64,000 nucleotides of DNA, taken from the NCBI GenBank assembly GCA_050247075.1, contig JBFWUW010000037.1:1-64000 (forward strand), read 5' to 3'. Under the pieces are notes generated by a model, which saw nothing but the letters and a program-made list of their open reading frames with translations, did not search any database and was not told where the DNA came from. The stretch's first letter is position 1. Each line of letters begins with the position of its first letter. Below are positions 53,469 to 62,179 of this stretch, piece by piece. The translations under genes were made by a program, and so were the position numbers. This DNA is from JBFWUW01 sp050247075. Its GTDB lineage: Bacteria; Planctomycetota; Planctomycetia; Pirellulales; JBFWUW01.

Positions 53469-53616
53469 ATCGCCGACAAGCCATGTACTGCCTGGACAGC
53501 GCAATGCTCGCCTGTTGGCCGCTGTAATCGGCCCGCTGCGACTGTTGCGTGGAAATCAGGCTTACGTGGGCTGAAGCCCACGCCACGGTCGCCTTCCGCG
53601 GGCATGCCAAATAAAC

Positions 53617-53648
53617 GCGGGAGAGCGCCATTAGCGACGCTCCCCCGC
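53617..53648 (-). terminator. GC-rich hairpin after the small Cys-rich gene
   Basis: GCGGGAGAGCG and CGCTCCCCCGC pair at 10 of 11 positions with a 10-base loop. It starts 17 bases past the stop of the 66-residue gene on the minus strand. Confidence 0.5.
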
Positions 53649-53665
53649 TTCATACGCCACGACTG

Positions 53666-53866
53666 CTATTGAGCGCAGGCGCACCCAACGCATGCGCATA
53701 CGTCACAGGTGCAGAACAGGCCGTTGCAATCGGGGCAGTGGCATTCCACGCAGCCGCAACAGGTACTGGCCCGCGGGGCCGATGGCGTTGGCCTGGCATA
53801 CGACAGGGCAGCCATCGACACGACAACCGCTGCCAACAGCAGCGCGAACTTCGAGAGACGCTTCAT
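53666..53866 (-). CDS. small exported protein with 12-Cys tail
   Basis: This 66-residue protein has a signal peptide (about 1-24, ALLLAAVVVSMAALSYA) and a mature part with 12 Cys in about 33 residues (ASTCCGCVECHCPDC, NGLFCTCDVCACVGCAC). The spacing CxC, CxxC and CC resembles metallothioneins, so metal binding or redox buffering outside the cytoplasm is possible (inference). The ATG is preceded by AAGGA. It lies next to a second exported Cys-rich gene on the same strand. Its small size makes it easy to miss. Confidence 0.75.
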   Translation of the reverse strand: MKRLSKFALLLAAVVVSMAALSYARPTPSAPRASTCCGCVECHCPDCNGLFCTCDVCACVGCACAQ

Positions 53867-53933
53867 GGAAGAATCCTTTCAGGCAAACTGGTTGTGAAAA
53901 AATAGAAACGAAACGACGGGCAGCCCCGTGGTT

Positions 53934-54362
53934 TCATTTCAACCAGATGCAGAAAAGCGCCAGCAATTTCGGACCAGCTCGCGAAGGTCGTTCCTCGGCC
54001 CGATCGAAATACTCGGCGGAAGAGAATGCGGAAAGGCTAGCCGCCGGAAAAACAGCCCAGCCCGCCAACTGCCGTTTGACGGCGGACAAGTCGAATAGTT
54101 CTCGCACGATGGGAGCCAGCGGAGGGGTGTGCTGGCAACAACAGCAAGTCCGGTCCAACAGTGCCGCGCCCCTGGCTGGCTGTTTCTTGGCGCAACAAGC
54201 ATGTTTCGGGCGGGCAGCATCCCCGGCCATGGAATGCGAACAGCAAGCCCGCTCGGGGCCGGCCCGCCTTGCACAACAGCACGGCCTAGCCACCGCCGCG
54301 ATCGGATTGACCGCCACGGCCAGCAACGTAATAAGAGCGACGATGGATCGAAGCGCTTTCAT
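53934..54362 (-). CDS. exported Cys-rich protein of unknown function
   Basis: This 142-residue protein has a signal peptide (MKALRSIVALITLLAVAVNPIAA), then RPCCCARRAGPERACCSHSM, a PKHACCAKK element and a DRTCCCCQHTPPLAP block, followed by a non-Cys helix-rich tail ending FCIWLK. CCC and CC runs with basic residues suggest thiol-rich metal handling; no family is recognised. It is upstream of the 66-residue Cys-rich gene with 67 bases between, so they may be co-transcribed. Confidence 0.75.
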   Translation of the reverse strand: MKALRSIVALITLLAVAVNPIAAVARPCCCARRAGPERACCSHSMAGDAARPKHACCAKKQPARGAALLDRTCCCCQHTPPLAPIVRELFDLSAVKRQLAGWAVFPAASLSAFSSAEYFDRAEERPSRAGPKLLALFCIWLK

Positions 54363-54560
54363 CACATTTGCATCGTATGAAGTTTGGCGCGGGCAAGCAA
54401 CTTTGATTCGCCGGTACTAGACCGAAGGCGATGCTATTACCGCTTTCACAAAGGTTCATCCACTCCACGAACCTCTATAGAATTCTAGCGAGCGCCCGTC
54501 GATTCCAGATTGGCCGTTTTGACGGGGCGGCCGCGACCGAGGTCCGTGCCCGGAATTGTC

Positions 54561-56015
54561 TCAACCACGGATCTCCGGCACGATGCTGCCTTCATTCACC
54601 GTGGGACGTTCGGGCCGGCCTTGATGGTGGTAGAGCAACCGGGTGTGATCGAGGCCAAGCAAATCAAGAATCGACGCGTGCAAGTCGTGGACGTGGATGC
54701 GGTTCTCCACCGCTTTCAAGCCAAAGTCGTCGGTCGCGCCAATCACGCGGCCGCCGCGAACTCCGCCCCCGGCCAGCCACATGGTAAAACCGTAAGGGTT
54801 GTGGTCGCGGCCGTCCCCTTTTTCGGACATCGGCGTGCGGCCGAACTCGCCCCCCCAGATCACCAGGGTGGAATCAAGCAGCCCGCGGGCTTTCAGATCG
54901 GCCAGCAGAGCGGCAATCGGCCGGTCGGTGGCTTGGCAAAGTTGGCCGTGGTTTTCCTCAATTTTGCTGTGGGCATCCCAGCGGCTGCCAGATCCGCCGT
55001 AAAGTTGCACGAAGCGCACGCCGCGTTCCACTAGCCGTCTGGCCAACAGACAATTGCGGCCAAACGCGGCGGTGGCCGGTTTGTCGATGCCATAGGCCGT
55101 TTGTGTGGCGGCGGTTTCTTGGGCCAAATCGACGGTCTCCGGTGCCTCGGCCTGCATGCGAAAGGCGAGTTCGTAGGAAGCAATGCGGGCCTCTAGTTCG
55201 CTATCACCAGGACGGTCTTGCGCATGCTGTCGATTGAGATGGGCGATGAAGTCAAGCTTGCGGCGTTGTTGCGAATCGGCCACTTGTTCTGGCGGTGCCA
55301 GGTGCAAAATGGGCCGCGGACCAGCCAAAAACCTGGTCCCTTGGTAGGTGGAAGGCATAAAACCGGTGCCCCACACGCGGCTGCCGCCGGGCGGCTCGCG
55401 GTCGCCATCCAGCAGCACCACGAACGACGGCAAATTCTGGCTCTCCGACCCCAGCCCATAGGTCACCCACGATCCCAAACTGGGCCGGCCCGCCAGGATA
55501 CTGCCGGTGTTCATCTGGCAAACGCTGCCGACATGGTTCAGGCCGTTGGCCCAACAAGACCGCACCACGGCGATATCGTCGATGCAGCGCCCAACGTGCG
55601 GGTACCAGTCGGATACTTCAATCCCGCTTTGGCCGTGGCGGGTCCACGTTCGCTTCGTCGGCAAGATGGGATTTTCGGAGACACCCATCGGCGTCAACAC
55701 ACGCTCGATCGAAGCCGGCAATGGTTGGCCGGCCAGTTCGTTGACTTTGGGTTTGTGGTCGAACGTATCCAGGTGGCTTGGCCCGCCATCCATAAACAAG
55801 AAAATCACGCTCCGCGCAGTCGCCCCATGATGGCCGGCCCGCGGCGCCAAGGGAGAAGTTGCCTGGGAATCGTCGGCGGCAACAGGTGACGGCTCGACCG
55901 ACTCGGCCAACAACGCCGCCAGCGCCAAGACACCGAATCCTCCGCCGGCCCGAGTTAAGAAATCGCGGCGGTGGCTGAAAGAGGCGAGCGGCAATGGCTG
56001 ACGGTCAATCGACAT
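54561..56015 (-). CDS. DUF1501 protein (Tat leader), coupled to a DUF1549/DUF1553 gene
   Basis: This 484-residue protein has a Tat-type leader (SHRRDFLTRAGGGFGVLALAAL) and the DUF1501 blocks RSVIFLFMDGGPSHLDTFDHKP, HVGSVCQMNTGSILAGRPS, LARRLVERGVRFVQLYGG, WDAHSKIEENHGQLC, DSTLVIWGGEFGRTPMSEKGDGRDHNP and GVRGGRVIGATDDFGLKA. It overlaps the upstream DUF1553 gene by 11 bases, the usual planctomycete pair. Enzymatic role not established. Confidence 0.93.
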   Translation of the reverse strand: MSIDRQPLPLASFSHRRDFLTRAGGGFGVLALAALLAESVEPSPVAADDSQATSPLAPRAGHHGATARSVIFLFMDGGPSHLDTFDHKPKVNELAGQPLPASIERVLTPMGVSENPILPTKRTWTRHGQSGIEVSDWYPHVGRCIDDIAVVRSCWANGLNHVGSVCQMNTGSILAGRPSLGSWVTYGLGSESQNLPSFVVLLDGDREPPGGSRVWGTGFMPSTYQGTRFLAGPRPILHLAPPEQVADSQQRRKLDFIAHLNRQHAQDRPGDSELEARIASYELAFRMQAEAPETVDLAQETAATQTAYGIDKPATAAFGRNCLLARRLVERGVRFVQLYGGSGSRWDAHSKIEENHGQLCQATDRPIAALLADLKARGLLDSTLVIWGGEFGRTPMSEKGDGRDHNPYGFTMWLAGGGVRGGRVIGATDDFGLKAVENRIHVHDLHASILDLLGLDHTRLLYHHQGRPERPTVNEGSIVPEIRG

Positions 56016-58377
56016 ACAAAAACTCGTTGGAATTCATCAGGGCGTGGCAAAAATCGACCAAGGCGGCCCCTTGCGCGGGATCATAAAACTTGGGAAACGG
56101 CGTAGGCAGCAAGACATCGGCTCCTTGCGCCGTTCGGGCTGCGATAGCCGCGGTTTGATCGGACAAGAATTGGCCGCCAGCATGCTGCTCGGCCGCGGTT
56201 GCCGGTCGGCCAAACGCCAGCAGGCAGGCCTTATCCACCTGCCGCATTGGCGACAGCATGGGGTCGTCCGCCAGCAATCGACCGGCGAATGCCTGTGCAT
56301 AGCTCAACACCAGATGGCTATTGAGCAACGTCAAGGCTTGCGGCGAAGTGGTCGTCATCTGGCGGCAAGCGCAGCTTTCGTGCATGTCGGGCAGATCGAA
56401 AGCGCCTAGCAACGGATAGGGCAAATTGCGTTTGGCCAGAATATATACCGAGCGGCGGCAGCGATCGGCCAGATCGGGTGAAACCGTCCACGACTCGCGC
56501 GACGAATAGCCGGGGGGGAGTGGTGGGCAGATGCCCGGCCCATGCATCCGCGGATTGAGCAGCCCGGAGACCGCCAACAACGAATCACGCACCGACTCCG
56601 CCTCCAAACGGCGGCGCGGAAACCGCCAGTACCAGCGGTTCGTGGGATCGGCCGAATAGGTTGTGGCAATCGGCTCCTGGGTCGCGGCGCGGCTGCTTTG
56701 AAGGTAAACGCATGATGTCATGATCAGCCGATGCATGCGTTTCAGCGACCAGGGGACTGTTGCCGATTCGGCCTGCCAGGTCGGCGTGACGAGTTCCGCC
56801 GAGAGCCAGTCGAGCAGTTCGGCGTACAGCGGTTCGCCCCCTTGTACCCCCAAGTCGTTGCCGTTTTGCACCAGACCGCGGCCAAAATGCCCCTGCCACA
56901 AGCGATTGGCCATCACCCTGGCGGTGAGCGGATTGCGGGCGTCGGTGATCCAGCGGGCCAGCGCCGCGCGGCGGCCGGAACTGCCCGGCCGCAATGGCGG
57001 CGGAATCGTTGCCGCCGCGGCCGGGTCGGCGGATATCGCGGACAAGAAGCCCGGTGCCACTTCTTCCTCGGGCCATTCGTAGCTGCCGCCCGACAGCAAA
57101 TAGGTAGTGGGCGGATGGGGACCGTCGATGCCAGCCATCACGTCGGTATCACGGCCAGCCGGCCGGGCGGCCTCCATCTCTTCGATTTGAAGCAGCAATT
57201 GCTGCCTTCGCGATTGCTGCTCTGCCGACAGTTTCTTGAGCAGTTCCGCCTCGGTGATCGGAATTTGCCGCTCGGCAAAGAAGGCAAATTGTTGCTGCAA
57301 CGATGACCGCCGCGACGGATGCAGATCAATCGAAGCCAACACGGCCGAGGGAAACTTCAGCCGCCGCTCGCCGCCAATGGCGATCCGCGCCGGCAGTTCC
57401 AGTTGGCGCAGTTCCTCGCGCAAGGGATCAACGGCTGCCTTCCAGCGGTCGATTGCCGCCAATCGTGTCCGCAACTCCTCTGGCGTGCCCAACATGGCCT
57501 GATCGGCTGGCACCACCGCGGCAAAAAACGCTTGCAGCCGGTAAAAATCGCGCTGCGGCAGATCGTCGAACTTATGGTCGTGGCACTGCGCACAAGCCAG
57601 CGATTGCCCCAACAAGGCCGAACCGACCACACCCGTCAGGTCGTTCAATTGGTCTTGGCGGGCCAGCAGCACGTTCGAGGCATTGCTTTCGTCGGGCTGC
57701 AGCCGCAGAAACCCGGTCGCCACCAGTGCTGCTTCATCGTCGGGAAACAGTTCGTCGCCGGCCAGTTGCTGTTGCACGAAGCGATCGTAGGGCAGGTCGG
57801 CATTGAATGCCTGAATGACGTAATCACGATAACGGTACGCCAGCGGCCGCACGGGATCGGCGTTGTAACCCGCACTGTCGGCATAGCGGACCACGTCCAG
57901 CCAATGCCGGCCCCAACGCTCTCCATAATGGGGGCTGGCCAGCAAGCGGTCGAGCAACCGCGTGTAGGCGTCTTCCGACTGGTCGGCGGCAAACTCGTCA
58001 ATCTCGTCGGGTGTTGGCGGCAGGCCGTGGAGGTCAAACTTGGCACGCCGCAGCAATTCATACTTGCCAGCGGGCGGAGAGAGCGACAGCCCCTCTGCCG
58101 ACAAACGGCGCTGGATGAAGGCATCAATGGGATTTGCCGCGGGCCGGACGGCTTGTTCCGTGGGAATGGCGGGCCGCATGACCGGGCGATAGGCCCAATA
58201 GGTAGCGTCCGTTCGGAAAGGGTTAACCGCTGGATCAGCCTCGGCCCCGCGGATCGGCCCGACGACAACCGCCAACCATAGCCAACACCACACATTTATC
58301 CAGCCCAGCCGATATTTCGAGCGTGGACCAGCGAGTAGCGGCGGATTTCGGCCGGTTTTCAATCGCATGGAATCCAT
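56005..58377 (-). CDS. DUF1549/DUF1553 protein
   Basis: This protein of about 790 residues has a signal-type hydrophobic stretch (VWCWLWLAVVVGPIRGAEA), a DUF1549 domain (about 65-270: RRAKFDLHGLPPTPDEIDEF, HYGERWGRHWLDVVRYADS, DGYN-type strand and AQCHDHKFDDLPQRDFY) and a DUF1553 domain (about 480-740: RRAALARWITDARNPLTARVM, NRLWQGHFGRGLV, LVTPTWQAESATVP and RRRLEAESVRDSLLA). There is no N-terminal CxxCH cytochrome domain, which many homologues carry, but AQCHDHKF holds a single Cys-His pair. The start could be 58368 or 58377. Confidence 0.92.
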   Translation of the reverse strand: MDSMRLKTGRNPPLLAGPRSKYRLGWINVWCWLWLAVVVGPIRGAEADPAVNPFRTDATYWAYRPVMRPAIPTEQAVRPAANPIDAFIQRRLSAEGLSLSPPAGKYELLRRAKFDLHGLPPTPDEIDEFAADQSEDAYTRLLDRLLASPHYGERWGRHWLDVVRYADSAGYNADPVRPLAYRYRDYVIQAFNADLPYDRFVQQQLAGDELFPDDEAALVATGFLRLQPDESNASNVLLARQDQLNDLTGVVGSALLGQSLACAQCHDHKFDDLPQRDFYRLQAFFAAVVPADQAMLGTPEELRTRLAAIDRWKAAVDPLREELRQLELPARIAIGGERRLKFPSAVLASIDLHPSRRSSLQQQFAFFAERQIPITEAELLKKLSAEQQSRRQQLLLQIEEMEAARPAGRDTDVMAGIDGPHPPTTYLLSGGSYEWPEEEVAPGFLSAISADPAAAATIPPPLRPGSSGRRAALARWITDARNPLTARVMANRLWQGHFGRGLVQNGNDLGVQGGEPLYAELLDWLSAELVTPTWQAESATVPWSLKRMHRLIMTSCVYLQSSRAATQEPIATTYSADPTNRWYWRFPRRRLEAESVRDSLLAVSGLLNPRMHGPGICPPLPPGYSSRESWTVSPDLADRCRRSVYILAKRNLPYPLLGAFDLPDMHESCACRQMTTTSPQALTLLNSHLVLSYAQAFAGRLLADDPMLSPMRQVDKACLLAFGRPATAAEQHAGGQFLSDQTAAIAARTAQGADVLLPTPFPKFYDPAQGAALVDFCHALMNSNEFLYVD

Positions 58378-58599
58378 CAACGCGGGATGTACGAAACGCC
58401 TTCAGGCTATTTTGCACCCTCAACCGCCGACCGTCCAGTCGATTGTCTCCATCGCGGGCCGTCGTTGACTCAATCCTCAAATACATGAATCTTGAGAAGA
58501 CCGCTTGAGGCATGGCCGGCACTCTCTAGAATGGTGAATCGCCGAAGATTGCTTCGGCGTTGTTCCAGGTGATGAAAACAATGGTCAGGAGAGCAAGCC

Positions 58600-58794
58600 A
58601 TGCCCATGAGCGGTCCGATCGTGCGTTCGGGTCCAACCCCAGAATTCTCGAAGAACTGGGATAGCGTCTTTGGCGGCAAGAAGCCAGCCGCGCCCGCCAA
58701 AAAGGCCGATGCGCCCAAGGCTGCCAAAAAATCAGCCAAGAAGCCCGTCAAGAAGGCTGCTACTAAAAAGGCCGCCAAGAAAGGGAAGAAGTAA
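58600..58794 (+). CDS. Lys/Ala-rich small protein, conserved N-terminal signature
   Basis: This 64-residue protein has a short conserved-looking front (PIVRSGPTPEFSKNWDSVFGGKK) and a histone-like tail of AAKKxxKK repeats (net strongly positive). The ATG follows AGGAG by about 8 bases. The same kind of protein occurs across planctomycetes by my recollection. The basic tail could bind DNA or RNA, or anionic polymers; that is inference. Confidence 0.75.
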   Translation: MPMSGPIVRSGPTPEFSKNWDSVFGGKKPAAPAKKADAPKAAKKSAKKPVKKAATKKAAKKGKK

Positions 58795-58835
58795 CCGCGG
58801 CGGCAGCAAGCCGATCAAGGGGCCGACTGGCTAGA

Positions 58836-59894
58836 CTACTCCGCCGTCGATGCGGCCGAGTGGGCTTCCGCGGGCATTCCAAAACGTGGCCGCAACCGTT
58901 CCAACTGTTCGCGGCGTACCAATTCGTCGGCTAGCGGATCAAAATCCAGCGGCTCCTCGATCAGCATTGTCAACTGCCTGGCGGCTATCTGACGGGTGGC
59001 GGAATCGCTCCGATCCAACAACACAAACCATGTTTGCGGATCCCATGACATCCAAAAAGCAATCCGCTCTACGGAATCGTCGGCGATCCCCACATCGATC
59101 GAGTCGATAATGCGGCGGATGCGGATGCGCTGCTCGGCCGAGAGCTGGCGGCGGTCCAGGCTGCGAAGGTAGGGCATGACCGCCACGCCCGCCCCTCGCA
59201 ATTCGCGGTCTGCCGCTTCGCGCGCCGCGAAACGGTCGTTGGTAAGCCGCTCCACCAGTTCGCCCCAGACCTTGCGGCCCGCCGTGCGCGACTGGCCCGC
59301 CGTGGCCAGCAGGGCCGCTTCCAGCCCGCTAGCCAGATCGGCCAATTTCCAATCGGGCTGCAACATTTGCACGATCGGCAGCATTTCTTGCTGCATGATG
59401 TCCGGCTCGGCCAGCGCCAGCAGCCACAGTGAGGACGCCGTCACGGTCTTGATCTCGGCATCCTCATCCTGCTGAATGGATAGCGTCAGCGGGCCGCGCA
59501 GTGGTTGGATAAGTTCCAGCCAGGAACCGGTCCCCATGCCGCGGGGCTCGCGCTGCACGGTCAGTTCGTCGCTGCTGGTGCCATTAATCACCACACGTTC
59601 GTCTTTGGTGGCCAACTCATAGCTGAAGACAGGAATGCCGTTCGACAAGTTGATCGAAAGCTTTTCCTCGCGGCCGTTGTTCTTAGTCGATGAGGAAACC
59701 TGCCGGCCAAACAACTGGCTGCTGATGGAAAAGCGGCCCGAGACCACCCGAAATTGCAGCCACCGCAAATTATTCGACACGCCCGACCCGCGTCGTTGCC
59801 TGGCCGGCTGAGGAGGCAATTGCGCCCAGCCGTGGGTGGCCAGCGATGATAGAGTTGCGCCCAGCAGGAGCCGGCAGATCAAGCCGCGTGACAT
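58836..59894 (-). CDS. exported protein of unknown function, helix-rich C-terminus
   Basis: This 352-residue protein has a signal peptide (LLLGATLSSLATHGWAQ), an N-terminal beta-rich region with LQFRVVSGRFSISSQLF and LSINLSNGIPVFSYEL, and a helix-rich C-terminal part (ERLTNDRFAAREAADRELRGAG and RRQLSAEQRIRIRRIIDSID), which resembles HEAT/PBS-lyase-like repeat sequence. No catalytic motif is visible. The next gene upstream on the same strand is the VWA protein, 50 bases away. Confidence 0.75.
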   Translation of the reverse strand: MSRGLICRLLLGATLSSLATHGWAQLPPQPARQRRGSGVSNNLRWLQFRVVSGRFSISSQLFGRQVSSSTKNNGREEKLSINLSNGIPVFSYELATKDERVVINGTSSDELTVQREPRGMGTGSWLELIQPLRGPLTLSIQQDEDAEIKTVTASSLWLLALAEPDIMQQEMLPIVQMLQPDWKLADLASGLEAALLATAGQSRTAGRKVWGELVERLTNDRFAAREAADRELRGAGVAVMPYLRSLDRRQLSAEQRIRIRRIIDSIDVGIADDSVERIAFWMSWDPQTWFVLLDRSDSATRQIAARQLTMLIEEPLDFDPLADELVRREQLERLRPRFGMPAEAHSAASTAE

Positions 59895-59944
59895 CTTCGG
59901 GCCTCTTGCGGAGTGAAGTTGTCTGGAGGAGGCGGAACCGCTTT

Positions 59945-61951
59945 CTACAGTTTGGGCAGTTTGACTTGCTCTGGCTTTTTCAGCACTTGCGGTTGTTCCG
60001 TGCGCCGGGTACGGTCTGGCGCTCTTGGCGGCGGAGGAACCGGATTGGCCGGCCGAACCATCGGCTTAGGCGGCGGTGGCGGCGGATCGTAGGCCTCGTT
60101 GACCTTGAAGCCCAATGGATTCACCAGCTCTCGCTGAGCCAACATGCTCCAAGGCGTGTTCGGATTGAGCTGCACGCAACGGTTCAGCAGCCGCAGAGAC
60201 TCGGCGGCTTGCCGATCAGAGGCCGTGCCGAAATTCAACTTGGCATCGGGCACAAACTCCCAGCGGTTGGACTGCTTTTCGACGAAATCGGTCCCCTTGC
60301 CTTTCATAATGGCGCAGGCCCAGTTGTACTCGTTGCAGCGCACGCGCATGGCCAACAGCCGGCCGTAGGTCAAGTCGTACCAGGCGCGCCATCGATACGA
60401 CTTTTCTTGCTTGTAGGCATCTTCCAGCCCCTTGCTGCCAAAAGCAGCCAATGCCTCGTCCAGAATGGCCGAGTTATAGGCTACGGTTTCTTGCGCCTCG
60501 CGCATCTGCTGCTGAAAATCATTAGCCGTGGGGGCAAAACGCAATTGGGGGGTGTCCTTCAGCTTGCGCTGGAAAGTCACATCCACGGCCTTCAAAATGG
60601 CCGAACGCAACGGGCTGGCCGAGGCCCGCCGCATGTATTCGCCCGATGAGTTGTATTCCGGCAGGTAGTCTTGCATCTCCTCCAGACGGAATGGCGATGC
60701 ATCGGCCTCGTGATCCTTGATGAAATACATGCCTCCGGTGGCACCCGTCAGGCGGGCCAGGGCAAACGGGGCCAGGCCAGAATGCAATGTTTCGTGCTGC
60801 GGTCCCTTAAACCAGTACGGCAGCCGGAGGCGCTCTTGACGGATGGCGTCTGGCCCGCGGCTGACCGGCAGCATGTAGACTTGGCCATCCTCGGGATGCT
60901 TATAGGCTACCTTGCCAATCTCTTGGCCAAACATGGCCGAGGGGCCGACGGCGTAGACCATGATCGACTGCTTTTGGCACAAGGCCACCGCGTCTTCCAA
61001 TCGCGAATAGTCGTCTCCCGATTCGTCCGTCCAGATGATGAACATGATCCGGCGGCGTTCGCGCGTGTGAAAAACCTTGTAGCGTTCGGCCGAGCCATAC
61101 ACCGTTTGAAAGACATTCTCAATCCCCGACTCATCGTTGGGGATCTTCTTCATGGCCGCCACGACTTTGTCCACATCGTTGGTTGGGCCGACCATTTCGT
61201 CGGCCTTCTCCCCAAAACTAACGACCGCGCTTAGCAAGTCCTGGTGAGAGGGATTGACTTGTTCCAACTGGCTGTAAATGCGCTGCAGCCGGTCGGCCAC
61301 CTCTTGGCGGTCGGCCGCAAGGCTAAGCGAGGCATCCATCAGCCAGACAACCAACAACTTGTGTTCATCCAATTGTTCGCTGATTTCATAGGTCAGCCGG
61401 TCAACGGCCCCTTCGACATGCGCCACTTCATGCGCGCCAATCGTCCCTTCGCGCAGCAGCAGATCGTCTTGCAGCATCCCCTTGATTTCCTCGATCGACT
61501 CCAGCGTCAACATCGGAGCCTCGACAGTCACTTCCTCGATGGTAACTTGCCGGGCGTTCTCCAAGACGGCGTCGTCCGCTTGCAGCGGCGCTACCGACAT
61601 GGCCAGCGAACTCAGCAAGTCCTCTTGCGGTTCATCGTCGGGACGCAAGCTAAAGTCAGGGTCCAAGGGGACCGACTCTTCCTCGGGATCGGCTTCGGTC
61701 GCCGTCAGCAGATGCTCCATCGGTTCAATCGGCCGGATATCGGCAGCCAGGTTGGCATAAATGGCCAACACGGTGGCATGCACAACCGCACTCAATGCGG
61801 GGCTAATCAGCCACTTGGCGGAGTGCGACATCCGGGCACGGGCCAGATCCCACATCCGGTCCCAGGGAGAAATCGTATAGGGCAGATCGAAAGCAGGCCG
61901 CAGGCCCGCCTCCCACCGCATTTCCGCCAGTCGATGAACCACCGCAAACAT
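59945..61951 (-). CDS. membrane-anchored VWA-domain protein
   Basis: This 668-residue protein has one N-terminal membrane segment (about 45-65, WLISPALSAVVHATVLAIYANL) and an acidic linker. The VWA domain spans about 195-400: a MIDAS-type DASLS (KLLVVWLMDASLSL), FIIWTDESGDDYSRLED, and ALCQKQSIMVYAVG. The C-terminal part has helices with RASASPLRSAILKAVD and a Pro-rich tail (YDPPPPPPKPMVRP). VWA domains bind metal and mediate protein contact. The ATG at 61951 has GAGGAG about seven bases upstream. Confidence 0.87.
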   Translation of the reverse strand: MFAVVHRLAEMRWEAGLRPAFDLPYTISPWDRMWDLARARMSHSAKWLISPALSAVVHATVLAIYANLAADIRPIEPMEHLLTATEADPEEESVPLDPDFSLRPDDEPQEDLLSSLAMSVAPLQADDAVLENARQVTIEEVTVEAPMLTLESIEEIKGMLQDDLLLREGTIGAHEVAHVEGAVDRLTYEISEQLDEHKLLVVWLMDASLSLAADRQEVADRLQRIYSQLEQVNPSHQDLLSAVVSFGEKADEMVGPTNDVDKVVAAMKKIPNDESGIENVFQTVYGSAERYKVFHTRERRRIMFIIWTDESGDDYSRLEDAVALCQKQSIMVYAVGPSAMFGQEIGKVAYKHPEDGQVYMLPVSRGPDAIRQERLRLPYWFKGPQHETLHSGLAPFALARLTGATGGMYFIKDHEADASPFRLEEMQDYLPEYNSSGEYMRRASASPLRSAILKAVDVTFQRKLKDTPQLRFAPTANDFQQQMREAQETVAYNSAILDEALAAFGSKGLEDAYKQEKSYRWRAWYDLTYGRLLAMRVRCNEYNWACAIMKGKGTDFVEKQSNRWEFVPDAKLNFGTASDRQAAESLRLLNRCVQLNPNTPWSMLAQRELVNPLGFKVNEAYDPPPPPPKPMVRPANPVPPPPRAPDRTRRTEQPQVLKKPEQVKLPKL

Positions 61952-62179
61952 GGCATCTCCTCGTGCTAGCACGCAGTGTCACAAACGGCCGGACCATTTG
62001 CATGTTGGCCCAGCGGCGGCTGGCAGCCGAATTGAATCGTCCCGGTTCCCGTCTCATGGAAACCGCGGCACGCAACTGCCATCGCCGCTTGGCATTGTAT
62101 CAATTCGGCGGCCAACAACCTACTAGAATATCCAATCGTTCCGAGAACCGCCATTTATTGCCGCCGCACCACATTTACC

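Larger units (their letters stand above)
53338..53665. other. intergenic region with repeats and hairpins
   Basis: This 328-base gap has no gene. It contains three tandem copies of a 17-base unit TTGTAGGAGGCGATTTC (53418-53468) ending in TCGCCGAC, a CGTGGGC/GCCCACG tetraloop hairpin (53565-53582) and a GC-rich 11-bp hairpin (53617-53648). Confidence 0.7.
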
